A stretch of DNA of 64,000 nt from Chromobacterium sp. ATCC 53434 (lineage in GTDB: Bacteria; Pseudomonadota; Gammaproteobacteria; Burkholderiales; Chromobacteriaceae). The notes under the pieces were generated by a model, which was not told where the DNA came from, searched no databases, and saw only the letters and a list, made by a program, of their open reading frames with translations. This document shows positions 16,659 through 25,089 of the stretch, piece by piece; position 1 is the stretch's first letter; each line of letters begins with the position of its first letter. The position numbers and the translations under genes are program-made. The stretch spans positions 2,666,001-2,730,000 of the forward strand of contig NZ_CP025429.1 of assembly GCF_002848345.1 (NCBI RefSeq), in the 5' to 3' direction.

Positions 16659-18608
16659 TCAGCGCCGCCGGCCAGCCGGCGGCTTGCCCCGCCCTCCCCG
16701 GTCCGGACGCCCGCTCTTGCGCTTCTGCGCGTTCTGCACCTGCAGCAGCCCGTCTATCCGTTCCGACGTCGACAGCATCAGCATCTGGGCCATTTCACCG
16801 TCGGGGAAGGTTTCCGGCATCCGGTAACCCAGCCAGGCGTAGGCGGCGTACAGCTTGCAGCTGTCCTCGAGGTATTGCAGCTCGTTACGGCCGCCGGTGC
16901 CCATCATCCTGAGCAGCGGCGCGGTCTTGCCGCGCGCGCGCTGCTCGGCCCAGTCGTGCAGCGCGCTGTCCAGCATCGCGATCTTGGTCGATACCGGGCA
17001 CAGGCTGAAGGTGAAGCGGTCGGCCAGACTCAGCTGCAGGCTGTCCAGCCATTCGGCCTTCTCCATCTGGTCGGACAGATTGGCCGGCAGGAAGAATTCG
17101 TCGTGCACATTGATGTGCTTGGCGAACAGTCCCAGCAACGGCTTCAACTTGCCCTCGCCGGTGGCCTCGGCGATGGCTTCCAGATACTTCAGGCTGGGCG
17201 CGACGAAGAAGCCGTTGTTGGGCAGCGGCTCCGCCTTCTGCCTGAGCAGCGCGCCTATGGTCTTGTGGGTGACGCCGTCGAAACCGGCGACATAGCCGGT
17301 CTCGTGCTTGCCGAAGCGGCCGGCGCGGCCGGCGATCTGCTTGGCCAGCGGCGCGGCGATGATGCCCTCGGCGTAGCCGTCCCACTTGCTGGCGGTGGTG
17401 AAGATGATGCGCCGCGCCGGCGTGTTCAAGCCCATGCCGATGGCGTCGGTCGCCACCACCACCTGGGTCTCGCCGGCGACGAAGCGCTCGGCCTGCGCCT
17501 GCCTCACCTCCGGCGACAGATTGCCGTAGATGGCCGACACGCTCAGCCCCTGCTCTATCGCCTTGTCGCGCCAGTTCAGCACCTCGCGCCGCGAGAAGGC
17601 GATCAGCACATCGCCCGGCTGCAGATTCTTCAGCGACAGCAGCGGCGCCTTGTCCATCTGCAGCGCGGTCTTGCGTTCCAGCGTGCGCACTTCCAGCGTG
17701 CCGCCGACGCGCGCCACCAGCGACTCTATCGCCTCGCGCGCTTCGGGCGCGCCGACCAGGTAGATGGTCTGGGCCGGCACGCCGCAAACGGCGGCGGTCC
17801 AGGCCGCGCCGCGGTCAGGATCGTCCAGCAGCTGGATCTCGTCTATCACCGCCACCTCCACCTGCCGCTCCGGGTTCAGCATTTCGACGGTGCTGGCGAC
17901 GTGGGTGGCGTCCGGGTGCAGCTTGCGCTGCTCGCCGGTGATCAGGCTGACGGCGACGCCGGCCTGTTGCAAACGGGTGTAGTTCTCCAGCGCCAACAGG
18001 CGCAACGGCGCCAGATAGACGCCGTTCTTCGCCTTCTGCAGATGCTCCATCGCCGCGTGGGTCTTGCCGGAATTGGTCGGCCCCAGCACCGCGATGAAGT
18101 GGCGCTGCATCGCGTAGGCGGTGGCGAACGACTCAGGATAGCGCGACAGATTGACCGCGTCGCGGGTCTTGGCGGCGGCCTTGTCGGCGCTCTGCCGGCT
18201 GCGCGCGGCGGCCACCCGGTCCAGCGCGATGGTGCAGCGGACCTTGGCGCGCTCGTACTTGGCCATGAAGGCGCTGAGCGCTCGCAGCGGATCGATGCCG
18301 CCGACGGCGAACACCTCGCGCGCGCAGGCGGCCAGCTGGCCCTCCAGCTTCAGCCGCGCGGCCTCGTTCCAGCGCTCCCTGACCAGCGCCAGCTTGGCTT
18401 CGGCGTCCAGCTTGCGCCACTTGCCGCTCTTGCCGAGAAAACCTTCGTCCGGCACCAGGTGGTACGGTATCCGGTGGCCGTCCAGCTCCAGCTCTCCATG
18501 CACCGACACCGCATGGCTGCCCTCGGTGGTGACGATGGTGGCGTGGTGTTCGGCCAGGTAATCGTCCATCTGGATCTCGGGCGGCAAGGCATCAATGGCG
18601 TCGGTCAT
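16659..18608 (-). CDS. SUV3-type DExH RNA helicase
   Basis: A 649-residue superfamily 2 helicase of the SUV3 branch, best known as the mitochondrial degradosome helicase. Walker A is GPTNSGKT at 176-183, the Walker B box is VIDEIQLLDD with DEIQ at 256-259 (a SUV3 variant of DExH), ATDAIGMGLN is near 387-396, and motif VI is QIAGRAGRFG at 424-433. The SUV3 C-terminal domain follows. The N-terminal 150 residues are a family-specific extension, and the tail (KRKSGRPDRGGRGKPPAGRRR) is basic and disordered, likely RNA-binding. It acts in the cytoplasm, presumably in RNA turnover. It is monocistronic. Confidence 0.9.
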   Translation of the reverse strand: MTDAIDALPPEIQMDDYLAEHHATIVTTEGSHAVSVHGELELDGHRIPYHLVPDEGFLGKSGKWRKLDAEAKLALVRERWNEAARLKLEGQLAACAREVFAVGGIDPLRALSAFMAKYERAKVRCTIALDRVAAARSRQSADKAAAKTRDAVNLSRYPESFATAYAMQRHFIAVLGPTNSGKTHAAMEHLQKAKNGVYLAPLRLLALENYTRLQQAGVAVSLITGEQRKLHPDATHVASTVEMLNPERQVEVAVIDEIQLLDDPDRGAAWTAAVCGVPAQTIYLVGAPEAREAIESLVARVGGTLEVRTLERKTALQMDKAPLLSLKNLQPGDVLIAFSRREVLNWRDKAIEQGLSVSAIYGNLSPEVRQAQAERFVAGETQVVVATDAIGMGLNTPARRIIFTTASKWDGYAEGIIAAPLAKQIAGRAGRFGKHETGYVAGFDGVTHKTIGALLRQKAEPLPNNGFFVAPSLKYLEAIAEATGEGKLKPLLGLFAKHINVHDEFFLPANLSDQMEKAEWLDSLQLSLADRFTFSLCPVSTKIAMLDSALHDWAEQRARGKTAPLLRMMGTGGRNELQYLEDSCKLYAAYAWLGYRMPETFPDGEMAQMLMLSTSERIDGLLQVQNAQKRKSGRPDRGGRGKPPAGRRR

Positions 18609-18720
18609 GGCGGCTTTCGTTTGCGGGGCTAAAGGCGGGCGATGATAAAGCAGCGGGCGGCGATGCGCCAGCGGCGCGCGTCTCTATCAAAATCCGTCAT
18701 CGCCGCCGACAAGGCAAGCG

Positions 18721-18756
18721 ACAAAAACAAACAGGCCGCCGGACATGCCGGCGGCC
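18721..18756 (-). terminator. Intrinsic terminator of the thiolase gene
   Basis: Read on the minus strand, the 9-bp stem GGCCGCCGG-(5 nt)-CCGGCGGCC is followed by TGTTTGTTTTTG, 20 bases past the thiolase stop. Confidence 0.8.
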
Positions 18757-18776
18757 CGCGATGCGGTGAAAGACGC

Positions 18777-19955
18777 TTAGACCAGCTCGACCGCCAGCGC
18801 GGTGGCTTCGCCGCCGCCTATGCACAGGCTGGCCACGCCGCGCTTGCCGCCGCGCTGCTTCAGCGCCGACAGCAGCGAGATCACGATGCGGGCGCCCGAC
18901 GCGCCTATCGGGTGGCCCAGCGCGCAGGCGCCGCCATGGACGTTCACCTTGTCGTGCGGCAGCTTCAAATCGTGCATCGCCGCCATCGTCACCACGGCGA
19001 AAGCCTCGTTGATCTCGAACAGATCGACGTCCTCGGTCTTCCAGCCGGTCTTGGCCAGCAGCTTCTGCATCGCGCCGACCGGCGCGGTGGTGAACCAGCC
19101 CGGCTCATGGGCGTGGCTGCTGTGGCCGACGATGCGGGCGATAGGCGTCAGGCCGCGGCGGGCCGCCTCGGCCGCCGTCATCAGCACCAGCGCGGCGCCG
19201 CCGTCGGAGATCGAGCTGGAGTTGGCCGGCGTGACGGTGCCGTCCTTCTTGAACGCCGGCTTCAAAGTCGGAATCTTGTCCAGATTGGCCTTCAGCGGCT
19301 GCTCGTCGATGTCGACCACGGTGTCGCCGCCGCGGCCCGGCACCGTCACCGCGGTGATCTCGTCCTTGAAGCGGCCGCCATGGATGGCCTGCTGGGCGCG
19401 GGTCAGCGAGGCGATGGCGAACTCGTCCTGGTCCTGGCGGCTGAAGCCGTATTTCTCGGCGCACTGCTCGGCGAACACGCCCATCAGCGTGCCCTTCTGG
19501 TAGGCGTCCTCCAGGCCGTCCAGGAACATGTGGTCCTTGATCTCGCCATGGCCCAGGCGCAGGCCGCCGCGCGCCTTCGGCATCAGATACGGCGCGTTGC
19601 TCATGCTCTCCATGCCGCCGGCCACCACCACGCCGCCGTTGCCGGCCAACAGCTGGTCGTGGGCCATCATCAGCGCCTTCATGCCGGAGCCGCACATCTT
19701 GTTGATGGTGGTGCACGGCGTGGCCAGCGGCAGGCCGCCGCCGATCGCCGCCTGGCGCGCCGGCGCCTGGCCCTGGCCGGCAGGCAGCACGCAGCCCATG
19801 ATCACCTCGTCGATGTCGCCGGCGGCGACGCCTGCGCGTTCCACTGCGCCGCGGATGGCCGCCGCGCCCAGCTGGCTGGCGGTCAGACCGGACAGCGCGC
19901 CCTGGAAACCGCCCATGGCGGTGCGCGCCATGCCCACAATCACGATATCTTGCAT
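18777..19955 (-). CDS. Acetyl-CoA C-acyltransferase (thiolase)
   Basis: A 392-residue biosynthetic/degradative thiolase that condenses or cleaves acyl-CoA. The nucleophilic Cys is at 88 in INKMCGSGMKAL; GHPIGASGARIVISLL carries the catalytic His and CIGGGEA the second Cys near the C-terminus. The start at 19955 (MQDIVIVGMARTAMGGF) is preceded by AGGAG at good spacing. Its ATG overlaps the stop of the MerR gene (TGATG), so the two are coupled and the regulator probably controls it. With the divergent hbd it fits acetoacetyl-CoA or 2-methylacetoacetyl-CoA cleavage in isoleucine/leucine catabolism. The substrate is not certain. Confidence 0.93.
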   Translation of the reverse strand: MQDIVIVGMARTAMGGFQGALSGLTASQLGAAAIRGAVERAGVAAGDIDEVIMGCVLPAGQGQAPARQAAIGGGLPLATPCTTINKMCGSGMKALMMAHDQLLAGNGGVVVAGGMESMSNAPYLMPKARGGLRLGHGEIKDHMFLDGLEDAYQKGTLMGVFAEQCAEKYGFSRQDQDEFAIASLTRAQQAIHGGRFKDEITAVTVPGRGGDTVVDIDEQPLKANLDKIPTLKPAFKKDGTVTPANSSSISDGGAALVLMTAAEAARRGLTPIARIVGHSSHAHEPGWFTTAPVGAMQKLLAKTGWKTEDVDLFEINEAFAVVTMAAMHDLKLPHDKVNVHGGACALGHPIGASGARIVISLLSALKQRGGKRGVASLCIGGGEATALAVELV

Positions 19956-20362
19956 CACAGCTCCTTTGCTTGGTTGTGGCCGTTGGCGCGCCGATCCAGC
20001 GATTTCTCGCACTGGCCGCGCAACTGGCCGATTTCGGTCAGCACCACCTTGATGTCCTCCATCTGCGCCAGGAGTTGCAGCTCCTTGCGCGCCAGGATGC
20101 GGATGAATTCCTGCAACTGCGGCGCGTCGTCGTGCGTCGCGTCGTACAGCGCGAACAGCTCGCGTATCTCCTGCAAGGACAGGCCGATGCGCTTGCCGCG
20201 CAGGATCAGCATCAGCCGCACGCGGTCGCGCCGGCTGTAGATGCGCCGCTGCCCGGCCCGCTCCGGTTCCAGCAATCCCTGGTCTTCATAGAAGCGGATC
20301 GCCCGGGTGGTGATGTCGAACTCCTGCGCGAGTTCGGTGATATTGAAAACCTGCTCGCCCAT
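19955..20362 (-). CDS. MerR family regulator (LiuR-like)
   Basis: A 135-residue MerR-type activator/repressor. The N-terminal winged helix-turn-helix reads FNITELAQEFDITTRAIRFYEDQGLLEP (about 6-33), followed by RRIYSRRDRVRLMLILRGKRIGLSLQEI and a coiled-coil dimerisation helix (about 80-120). There are no metal-binding Cys pairs. It resembles LiuR, the regulator of leucine/isovalerate and branched-chain acyl-CoA genes. It sits between the thiolase it overlaps and the divergent valine catabolic operon, with a dyad operator in the gap, so it probably controls both. Confidence 0.85.
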   Translation of the reverse strand: MGEQVFNITELAQEFDITTRAIRFYEDQGLLEPERAGQRRIYSRRDRVRLMLILRGKRIGLSLQEIRELFALYDATHDDAPQLQEFIRILARKELQLLAQMEDIKVVLTEIGQLRGQCEKSLDRRANGHNQAKEL

Positions 20363-20432
20363 GCGTTTGTCCCTTTATCTGCCGACAGCGGCCACGCGCG
20401 CCACAGTCGGATGCTTTTGTGACCATTGTCTG

Positions 20433-20471
20433 TTGACGTTGACGTAAACGTCAAGTTATCGTGGCCACAAT
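20433..20471. promoter_or_regulatory. Dyad operator for the MerR/LiuR-like regulator and hbd promoter region
   Basis: A perfect dyad TTGACGT-aa-ACGTCAA lies at 20439-20454, preceded by a half-repeat TTGACG at 20433. Its first half is also a consensus-like -35 box; the best -10 candidate, CACAAT at 20466-20471, would give an elongated spacer of the kind MerR proteins act on. The placement between the divergent regulator and hbd and the ACGT-centred symmetry support a LiuR-type site. Confidence 0.65.
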
Positions 20472-20497
20472 AGAGCAAATAATCCAGGAGAAACGGT

Positions 20498-21346
20498 ATG
20501 AGCCAGAAAATCGGCGTGGTCGGCGCGGGCACGATGGGCAACGGCATCGCCCAGGTATTCGCGATGAAGGGCTTCGAGGTGGTGCTGGCCGACGTCAGCG
20601 ACGCGGCGCTGGTGAAGGGCATGGCCAATATCCAGACCAGCCTGCAGCGGATGGCCAAGAAGGAGCTGATCGCCGAGGGCAATATCGACGGCATCGTCGC
20701 CCATATCCGCACGACGACCGCGCTGTCCGACCTGGCCGGCTGCGACGTGGTGATAGAGGCGGCGACCGAAAACGCCGAGATCAAGGAAAAGATCTTCCGC
20801 GAGCTGGACGCCGCCGTCGGCGAGCAATGCGTGCTGACCTCCAACACCTCGTCCATTTCTCTCACCCGCATCGCCAGCTGGGTCAGCCATCCTGAGCGCG
20901 TCGTCGGCATGCACTTCATGAACCCGGTGCCGGTGATGCAGCTGGTGGAGATCATTCGCGCGCTGCAGACCGGCGACGAGGCCTACAACACCGTGTTCCA
21001 CCTGTCCGAGGCGCTGGGCAAGACGCCGGTGACGGTGAAGGACAGCGCCGGCTTCGTCTCCAACCGCGTGCTGATGCCGATGATCAACGAGGCCGCCTTC
21101 GCGCTGTACGAGAACCTCGCCACGGCAGAAGACATCGACACCGTGATGAAGCTGGGCATGAACCACCCTATCGGTCCGCTGGCGCTGGCCGACCTGATCG
21201 GCCTGGACACCTGCCTGTCCGTCATGGACATCCTGTACCGCGAATTCCGCGACAGCAAATATCGCGCCTGCCCGCTGCTGGTCCAGCTGGTGCAGGCCGG
21301 CCATCTGGGCCGCAAGAGCGGCAACGGTTTCTACAGCTACAACTGA
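20498..21346 (+). CDS. hbd: 3-hydroxybutyryl-CoA (3-hydroxyacyl-CoA) dehydrogenase
   Basis: A 282-residue NAD-dependent dehydrogenase. The Rossmann motif [10 protein letters not shown] is at 9-18. The catalytic HFMNPVP is near 137-143, followed by SAGFVSNR and the C-terminal dimerisation domain ending [13 protein letters not shown]. Length is typical of Hbd/PaaH. First gene of the plus-strand branched-chain catabolic operon; a GGAG precedes its start. It could act on 3-hydroxybutyryl-CoA or 2-methyl-3-hydroxybutyryl-CoA (isoleucine pathway), and the neighbouring thiolase would then cleave the product. Confidence 0.93.
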   Translation: MSQKIGVVGAGTMGNGIAQVFAMKGFEVVLADVSDAALVKGMANIQTSLQRMAKKELIAEGNIDGIVAHIRTTTALSDLAGCDVVIEAATENAEIKEKIFRELDAAVGEQCVLTSNTSSISLTRIASWVSHPERVVGMHFMNPVPVMQLVEIIRALQTGDEAYNTVFHLSEALGKTPVTVKDSAGFVSNRVLMPMINEAAFALYENLATAEDIDTVMKLGMNHPIGPLALADLIGLDTCLSVMDILYREFRDSKYRACPLLVQLVQAGHLGRKSGNGFYSYN

Positions 21347-21387
21347 GCAGCGCCATCAGCCCGCAGACAAATAGAGGAGGCAGTGCC

Positions 21388-22890
21388 ATGAGCCAGGCGG
21401 TAAGCAAGATCAAGCTGTTGATAGGCGGCGAATTCGTCGAGTCCAAGACCACGGAATGGCGCGACATCGTCAATCCGGCCACCGGCGAGGTGCTGGCGCG
21501 CGTGCCGCTGGCCACCGCCGACGAGGTCGACGCCGCCGTCGCCGCCGCCAAGGAGGCGTTCAAGACCTGGAAGAAGACGCCGATCGGCGCCCGCGCCCGC
21601 GTCTTCCTGAAATACCAGCAACTGATCCGCGAGAACATGAAGGAGCTGGCCGCCATCCTGACCGCCGAGCAGGGCAAGACCCTGGCCGACGCCGAGGGCG
21701 ACATCTTCCGCGGCCTGGAAGTGGTCGAGCACGCCGCCAATATCGGCACGCTGCAGATGGGCGAATACGCCGAGAACGTCGCCGGCGGCGTCGACACCTA
21801 CACCGTGCAGCAGCCGCTGGGCGTGTGCGCCGGCATCACCCCGTTCAATTTCCCGGCGATGATCCCGCTGTGGATGTTCCCGATGGCCATCGCCACCGGC
21901 AACACCTTCGTGCTGAAACCGTCCGAGCAGGACCCGATGGTGACGATGCGCCTGGTGGAGCTGGCGCTGCAGGCCGGCCTGCCGAAAGGCGTGCTCAACG
22001 TGGTGCACGGCGCCGCCGACGTGGTCAACGCCATCTGCGACCACGCCGACATCAAGGCGGTGTCCTTCGTCGGCTCCACCCGCGTCGGCACCCACGTCTA
22101 CCAGCGCGCCACCCTCAGCGGCAAGCGCGCCCAGTGCATGATGGGCGCGAAGAACCACGCCATCGTGCTGGCCGACGCCAACAAGGAACAGGCGCTGAAC
22201 CAGCTGACCGGCGCGGCCTTCGGCGCCGCCGGCCAGCGCTGCATGGCGCTGTCGGTCGCCGTGCTGGTCGGCGAGGCGCAACAATGGATTCCGGACCTGG
22301 TGGCCAAGGCCCGCGGCCTGACCGTCGGCGCCGGCCACAACAATCCGGACCTTGGTCCGCTGATCTCCTGCGCCGCGCGCGAGCGGGTCGAGAGCCTGAT
22401 CGCCTCCGGCGTCGAGCAAGGCGCGAAGCTGGAGCTGGACGGTCGCGGCGTCAAGGTGCCGGGCCACGAGGCCGGCCACTTCGTCGGCCCGACGATCTTC
22501 TCCGGCGTCCAGCCGTCGATGGCGATCTACCAGCAGGAAGTGTTCGGCCCGGTGCTGTGCCTGATGGCCGCCGACACGCTGGACGAAGCCATCGCCATCA
22601 TCAATGCCAATCCGAACGGCAACGGCACCGCGGTGTTCACGCAAAGCGGCGCGGCGGCGCGCAAGTTCCAGGAGGAGATCGACGTCGGCCAGGTCGGCAT
22701 CAACGTGCCCATCCCGGTGCCGGTGCCGCTGTTCAGCTTCACCGGCAGCCGCGCGTCCAAGCTCGGCGACCTGGGCCCGTACGGCAAGCAGGTGGTGGCC
22801 TTCTACACGCAGACCAAGACCGTCACCAGCCGCTGGTTCGACGACGAGGCCAGCAGCGGCAAGGTGCACACCACGATCTCGCTGCGCTGA
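21388..22890 (+). CDS. mmsA: CoA-acylating methylmalonate-semialdehyde dehydrogenase
   Basis: A 500-residue aldehyde dehydrogenase converting methylmalonate semialdehyde to propionyl-CoA (and malonate semialdehyde to acetyl-CoA) with NAD and CoA. Diagnostic features are the N-terminal [32 protein letters not shown] (MMSDH-specific), the nucleophilic Cys in [24 protein letters not shown], and the C-terminal [25 protein letters not shown] site precedes the start. Its propionyl-CoA product links this operon to the methylcitrate genes at 48.7-56.4 kb. Confidence 0.97.
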   Translation: MSQAVSKIKLLIGGEFVESKTTEWRDIVNPATGEVLARVPLATADEVDAAVAAAKEAFKTWKKTPIGARARVFLKYQQLIRENMKELAAILTAEQGKTLADAEGDIFRGLEVVEHAANIGTLQMGEYAENVAGGVDTYTVQQPLGVCAGITPFNFPAMIPLWMFPMAIATGNTFVLKPSEQDPMVTMRLVELALQAGLPKGVLNVVHGAADVVNAICDHADIKAVSFVGSTRVGTHVYQRATLSGKRAQCMMGAKNHAIVLADANKEQALNQLTGAAFGAAGQRCMALSVAVLVGEAQQWIPDLVAKARGLTVGAGHNNPDLGPLISCAARERVESLIASGVEQGAKLELDGRGVKVPGHEAGHFVGPTIFSGVQPSMAIYQQEVFGPVLCLMAADTLDEAIAIINANPNGNGTAVFTQSGAAARKFQEEIDVGQVGINVPIPVPVPLFSFTGSRASKLGDLGPYGKQVVAFYTQTKTVTSRWFDDEASSGKVHTTISLR

Positions 22891-22945
22891 CTCTCCTCGG
22901 GCGGGCGGCGCCGCTGCCCGCTCCGACACCGATTGGGAATGGAAT

Positions 22946-24106
22946 ATGAATTTCGAACTGACCGAAGACCAGATCGCCTTCCAGCAGAGCGCGCGCGATT
23001 TCGCCGAGCACGCGCTGGCGCCGCATGCCGCCGAATGGGACGCCGAATCCGTCTTCCCGCTGGACGTGATCCGCAACAGCGGCGACATGGGCTTCCTCGG
23101 CCTGTACACGCCGGAAGCCTACGGCGGCCTGGGCCTGTCGCGGCTGGACTCCGCCATCGTCTTTGAGGAACTGGCCGCCGGCTGCACCTCCACCGCCGCC
23201 TACCTGACGATACACAATATGGTCAGCTGGATGATAGCCAGCTTCGGCAGCCGGGAACTGGCCGAGCAGTGGGTGCCCAAGATGGTCAGCGGCGAAGTGC
23301 TGGGCAGCTACTGTCTGACCGAGCCGGGCGCCGGCTCCGACGCCGCCTCGCTGAAGACCCGCGCCGACAAGAAGGGCGAGGTCTACGTGCTCAACGGCGG
23401 CAAGATGTTCATCTCCGGCGCCGGCAGCACCGAGGTGCTGGTGGTGATGGCCCGCACCGGCGGCCCCGGCCCGAAAGGCATTTCCGCCTTCGTCGTGCCG
23501 GCCGACGCCGCCGGCGTCAGCTACGGCAAGAAGGAGAAGAAGATGGGCTGGAACAGCCAGCCCACCCGCGCGATCACCTTCGACAACGTCGAGATTCCGC
23601 TGGCCAACCGCCTCGGCGACGAAGGCCAGGGCTTCGCCTTCGCGATGAAGGGCCTGGACGGCGGCCGCATCAATATCGCCACCTGCGCCGTCGGCACCGC
23701 CCAGGCGGCGCTGAACGCCGCGCAGCGCTATGTGCAGGAACGCCAGCAGTTCGGCCAGCCGCTGGCCGAGCTGCAGACCGTGCAGTTCCGCCTGGCCGAC
23801 ATGCTGACCGAGCTGGTCGCCGCGCGCCAGATGGTGCGCCTGGCCGCCTGGAAGCTGGACCAGGGCAGCCCCGACGCCTCCGCCTATTGCGCGATGGCAA
23901 AGCGCCTGGCCACCGATCTGAGCTTCAATATCGCCAACAACGCGCTGCAGCTGTTCGGCGGCTACGGCTATCTGCAGGACTTCCCGCTGGAGCGCCATGT
24001 GCGCGACCTGCGCGTGCACCAGATACTGGAAGGCACCAACGAGGTGATGCGGATGATCGTGGCGCGCAAGATGCTGCAAGACGGCGCGCTGGAAACGCTG
24101 CGCTGA
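22946..24106 (+). CDS. Acyl-CoA dehydrogenase (likely isobutyryl-CoA dehydrogenase)
   Basis: A 386-residue FAD enzyme catalysing alpha-beta dehydrogenation of an acyl-CoA. Motifs: the CLTEPGAGSDA signature near 130, the FAD-binding ELQTVQFRLADMLTEL, and the C-terminal catalytic glutamate in ILEGTNEVMRMIV. Operon context (mmsA, enoyl-CoA hydratase, HIBYL-CoA hydrolase, mmsB) points to isobutyryl-CoA, the second step of valine breakdown, rather than straight chains. The start MNFELTEDQ at 22946 follows a GGAA. Electrons would go to ETF, not in this window. Confidence 0.92.
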   Translation: MNFELTEDQIAFQQSARDFAEHALAPHAAEWDAESVFPLDVIRNSGDMGFLGLYTPEAYGGLGLSRLDSAIVFEELAAGCTSTAAYLTIHNMVSWMIASFGSRELAEQWVPKMVSGEVLGSYCLTEPGAGSDAASLKTRADKKGEVYVLNGGKMFISGAGSTEVLVVMARTGGPGPKGISAFVVPADAAGVSYGKKEKKMGWNSQPTRAITFDNVEIPLANRLGDEGQGFAFAMKGLDGGRINIATCAVGTAQAALNAAQRYVQERQQFGQPLAELQTVQFRLADMLTELVAARQMVRLAAWKLDQGSPDASAYCAMAKRLATDLSFNIANNALQLFGGYGYLQDFPLERHVRDLRVHQILEGTNEVMRMIVARKMLQDGALETLR

Positions 24107-24114
24107 GCAAGGCC

Positions 24115-24211
24115 GGAAAAATCCCTGAGGCTGCGTTACGCCGGCTTGCCGTACTTATATGTACTGCCTGCGCCGGCGCGCCTTGCCTCAGTCGCTTCGC
24201 TGGATTTTTCC
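24115..24211. repeat. Inverted-repeat element inside the valine operon
   Basis: The ends GGAAAAATCC (24115-24124) and GGATTTTTCC (24202-24211) are exact complements. Inside, CTGAGGC (24125-24131) pairs with GCCTCAG (24185-24191), two GCCGGC blocks face each other, and the centre reads GTACTTATATGTAC. The whole can fold into one long cruciform or RNA hairpin. It fills the 147-base gap between the acyl-CoA dehydrogenase and enoyl-CoA hydratase genes and has no coding signal. It looks like a dispersed miniature or REP-type element rather than a regulatory site special to this operon. Confidence 0.7.
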
Positions 24212-24253
24212 AGCCTGGCTAGGTTCGAAATAGAATTCATAAAGGCATCCAAT

Positions 24254-25036
24254 ATGAACAGCTACGCCCACCTGAACGTGGAAAAACGCGGCCACACCGC
24301 CGTGGTGACGATAGACAACCCGCCGGCCAACACCTGGAACCGCGCCAGCCTGTCCGCGCTGAGACAGCTGGTGGCCGACCTCAACGCCGACCGCGACATC
24401 TACGCGCTGGTGATCACCGGCCAGGGCGGCAAGTTCTTCTCCGCCGGCGCCGACCTGAACATGTTCGCCGACGGCGACAAGAAGGTGGCCACCGAGATGA
24501 GCATGCTGTTCGGCGAAGCCTTCGAGGCGCTGTCCGGCTTTCGCGGCGTCAGCATCGCCGCCATCAACGGCTACGCGATGGGCGGCGGCCTGGAATGCGC
24601 GCTGGCCTGCGACATCCGCATCGCCGAGGAACAGGCGCAGATGGCGCTGCCGGAGGCCGGCGTCGGCCTCTTGCCGTGCGCCGGCGGCACGCAGAACCTG
24701 CCGTGGCTGGTCGGCGAAGGCTGGGCCAAGCGGATGATACTGTGCGGCGAGCGCGTCAACGCCGCCACCGCCGAACGCATCGGCCTGGTCGAGCAGGTGG
24801 TGGCCGCCGGCCAGGCGCTGGACGCCGCGCTGAAGCTGGCCGAGGGCGCGGCCAAGCAGTCGCCGTCGTCGGTCGGCGTGTGCAAGCAGCTGGTCCAGGC
24901 CGCCCGCCTGCAGCCGCCGGCCTGGAATCTGATCAAGGAACGCGAGGCCTTCATCAAGCTGTTCGACACCCGGGACCAGGCCGAAGGCACCCGCGCCTTC
25001 CTGGAAAAGCGCGCGCCGAACTGGAAGAACGCCTGA
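24254..25036 (+). CDS. Enoyl-CoA hydratase
   Basis: A 260-residue crotonase-fold enzyme. It has the oxyanion-hole segment GKFFSAGADLNMFADGD (about 61-76) and GYAMGGGLECALACDIRIA (about 105-123), with the usual crotonase Glu in ALPEAGVGLLP. In this operon it should hydrate methacrylyl-CoA to 3-hydroxyisobutyryl-CoA in the valine pathway. The start MNSYAHLN at 24254 is the first plausible one past the inverted-repeat element. Length is normal for the family. Confidence 0.92.
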   Translation: MNSYAHLNVEKRGHTAVVTIDNPPANTWNRASLSALRQLVADLNADRDIYALVITGQGGKFFSAGADLNMFADGDKKVATEMSMLFGEAFEALSGFRGVSIAAINGYAMGGGLECALACDIRIAEEQAQMALPEAGVGLLPCAGGTQNLPWLVGEGWAKRMILCGERVNAATAERIGLVEQVVAAGQALDAALKLAEGAAKQSPSSVGVCKQLVQAARLQPPAWNLIKEREAFIKLFDTRDQAEGTRAFLEKRAPNWKNA

Positions 25037-25089
25037 TCCCGACCACTCCGGCCGGACCGCGTCCGGCCATCGCCCGCTAGAGGTCCGCC

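Noticed and set aside
19956..20012. Earlier start for the thiolase inside the MerR gene
   Set aside because: The start at 19955 has a good AGGAG and the conserved MQDIVIVG; the extension would be the MerR gene read in another frame.
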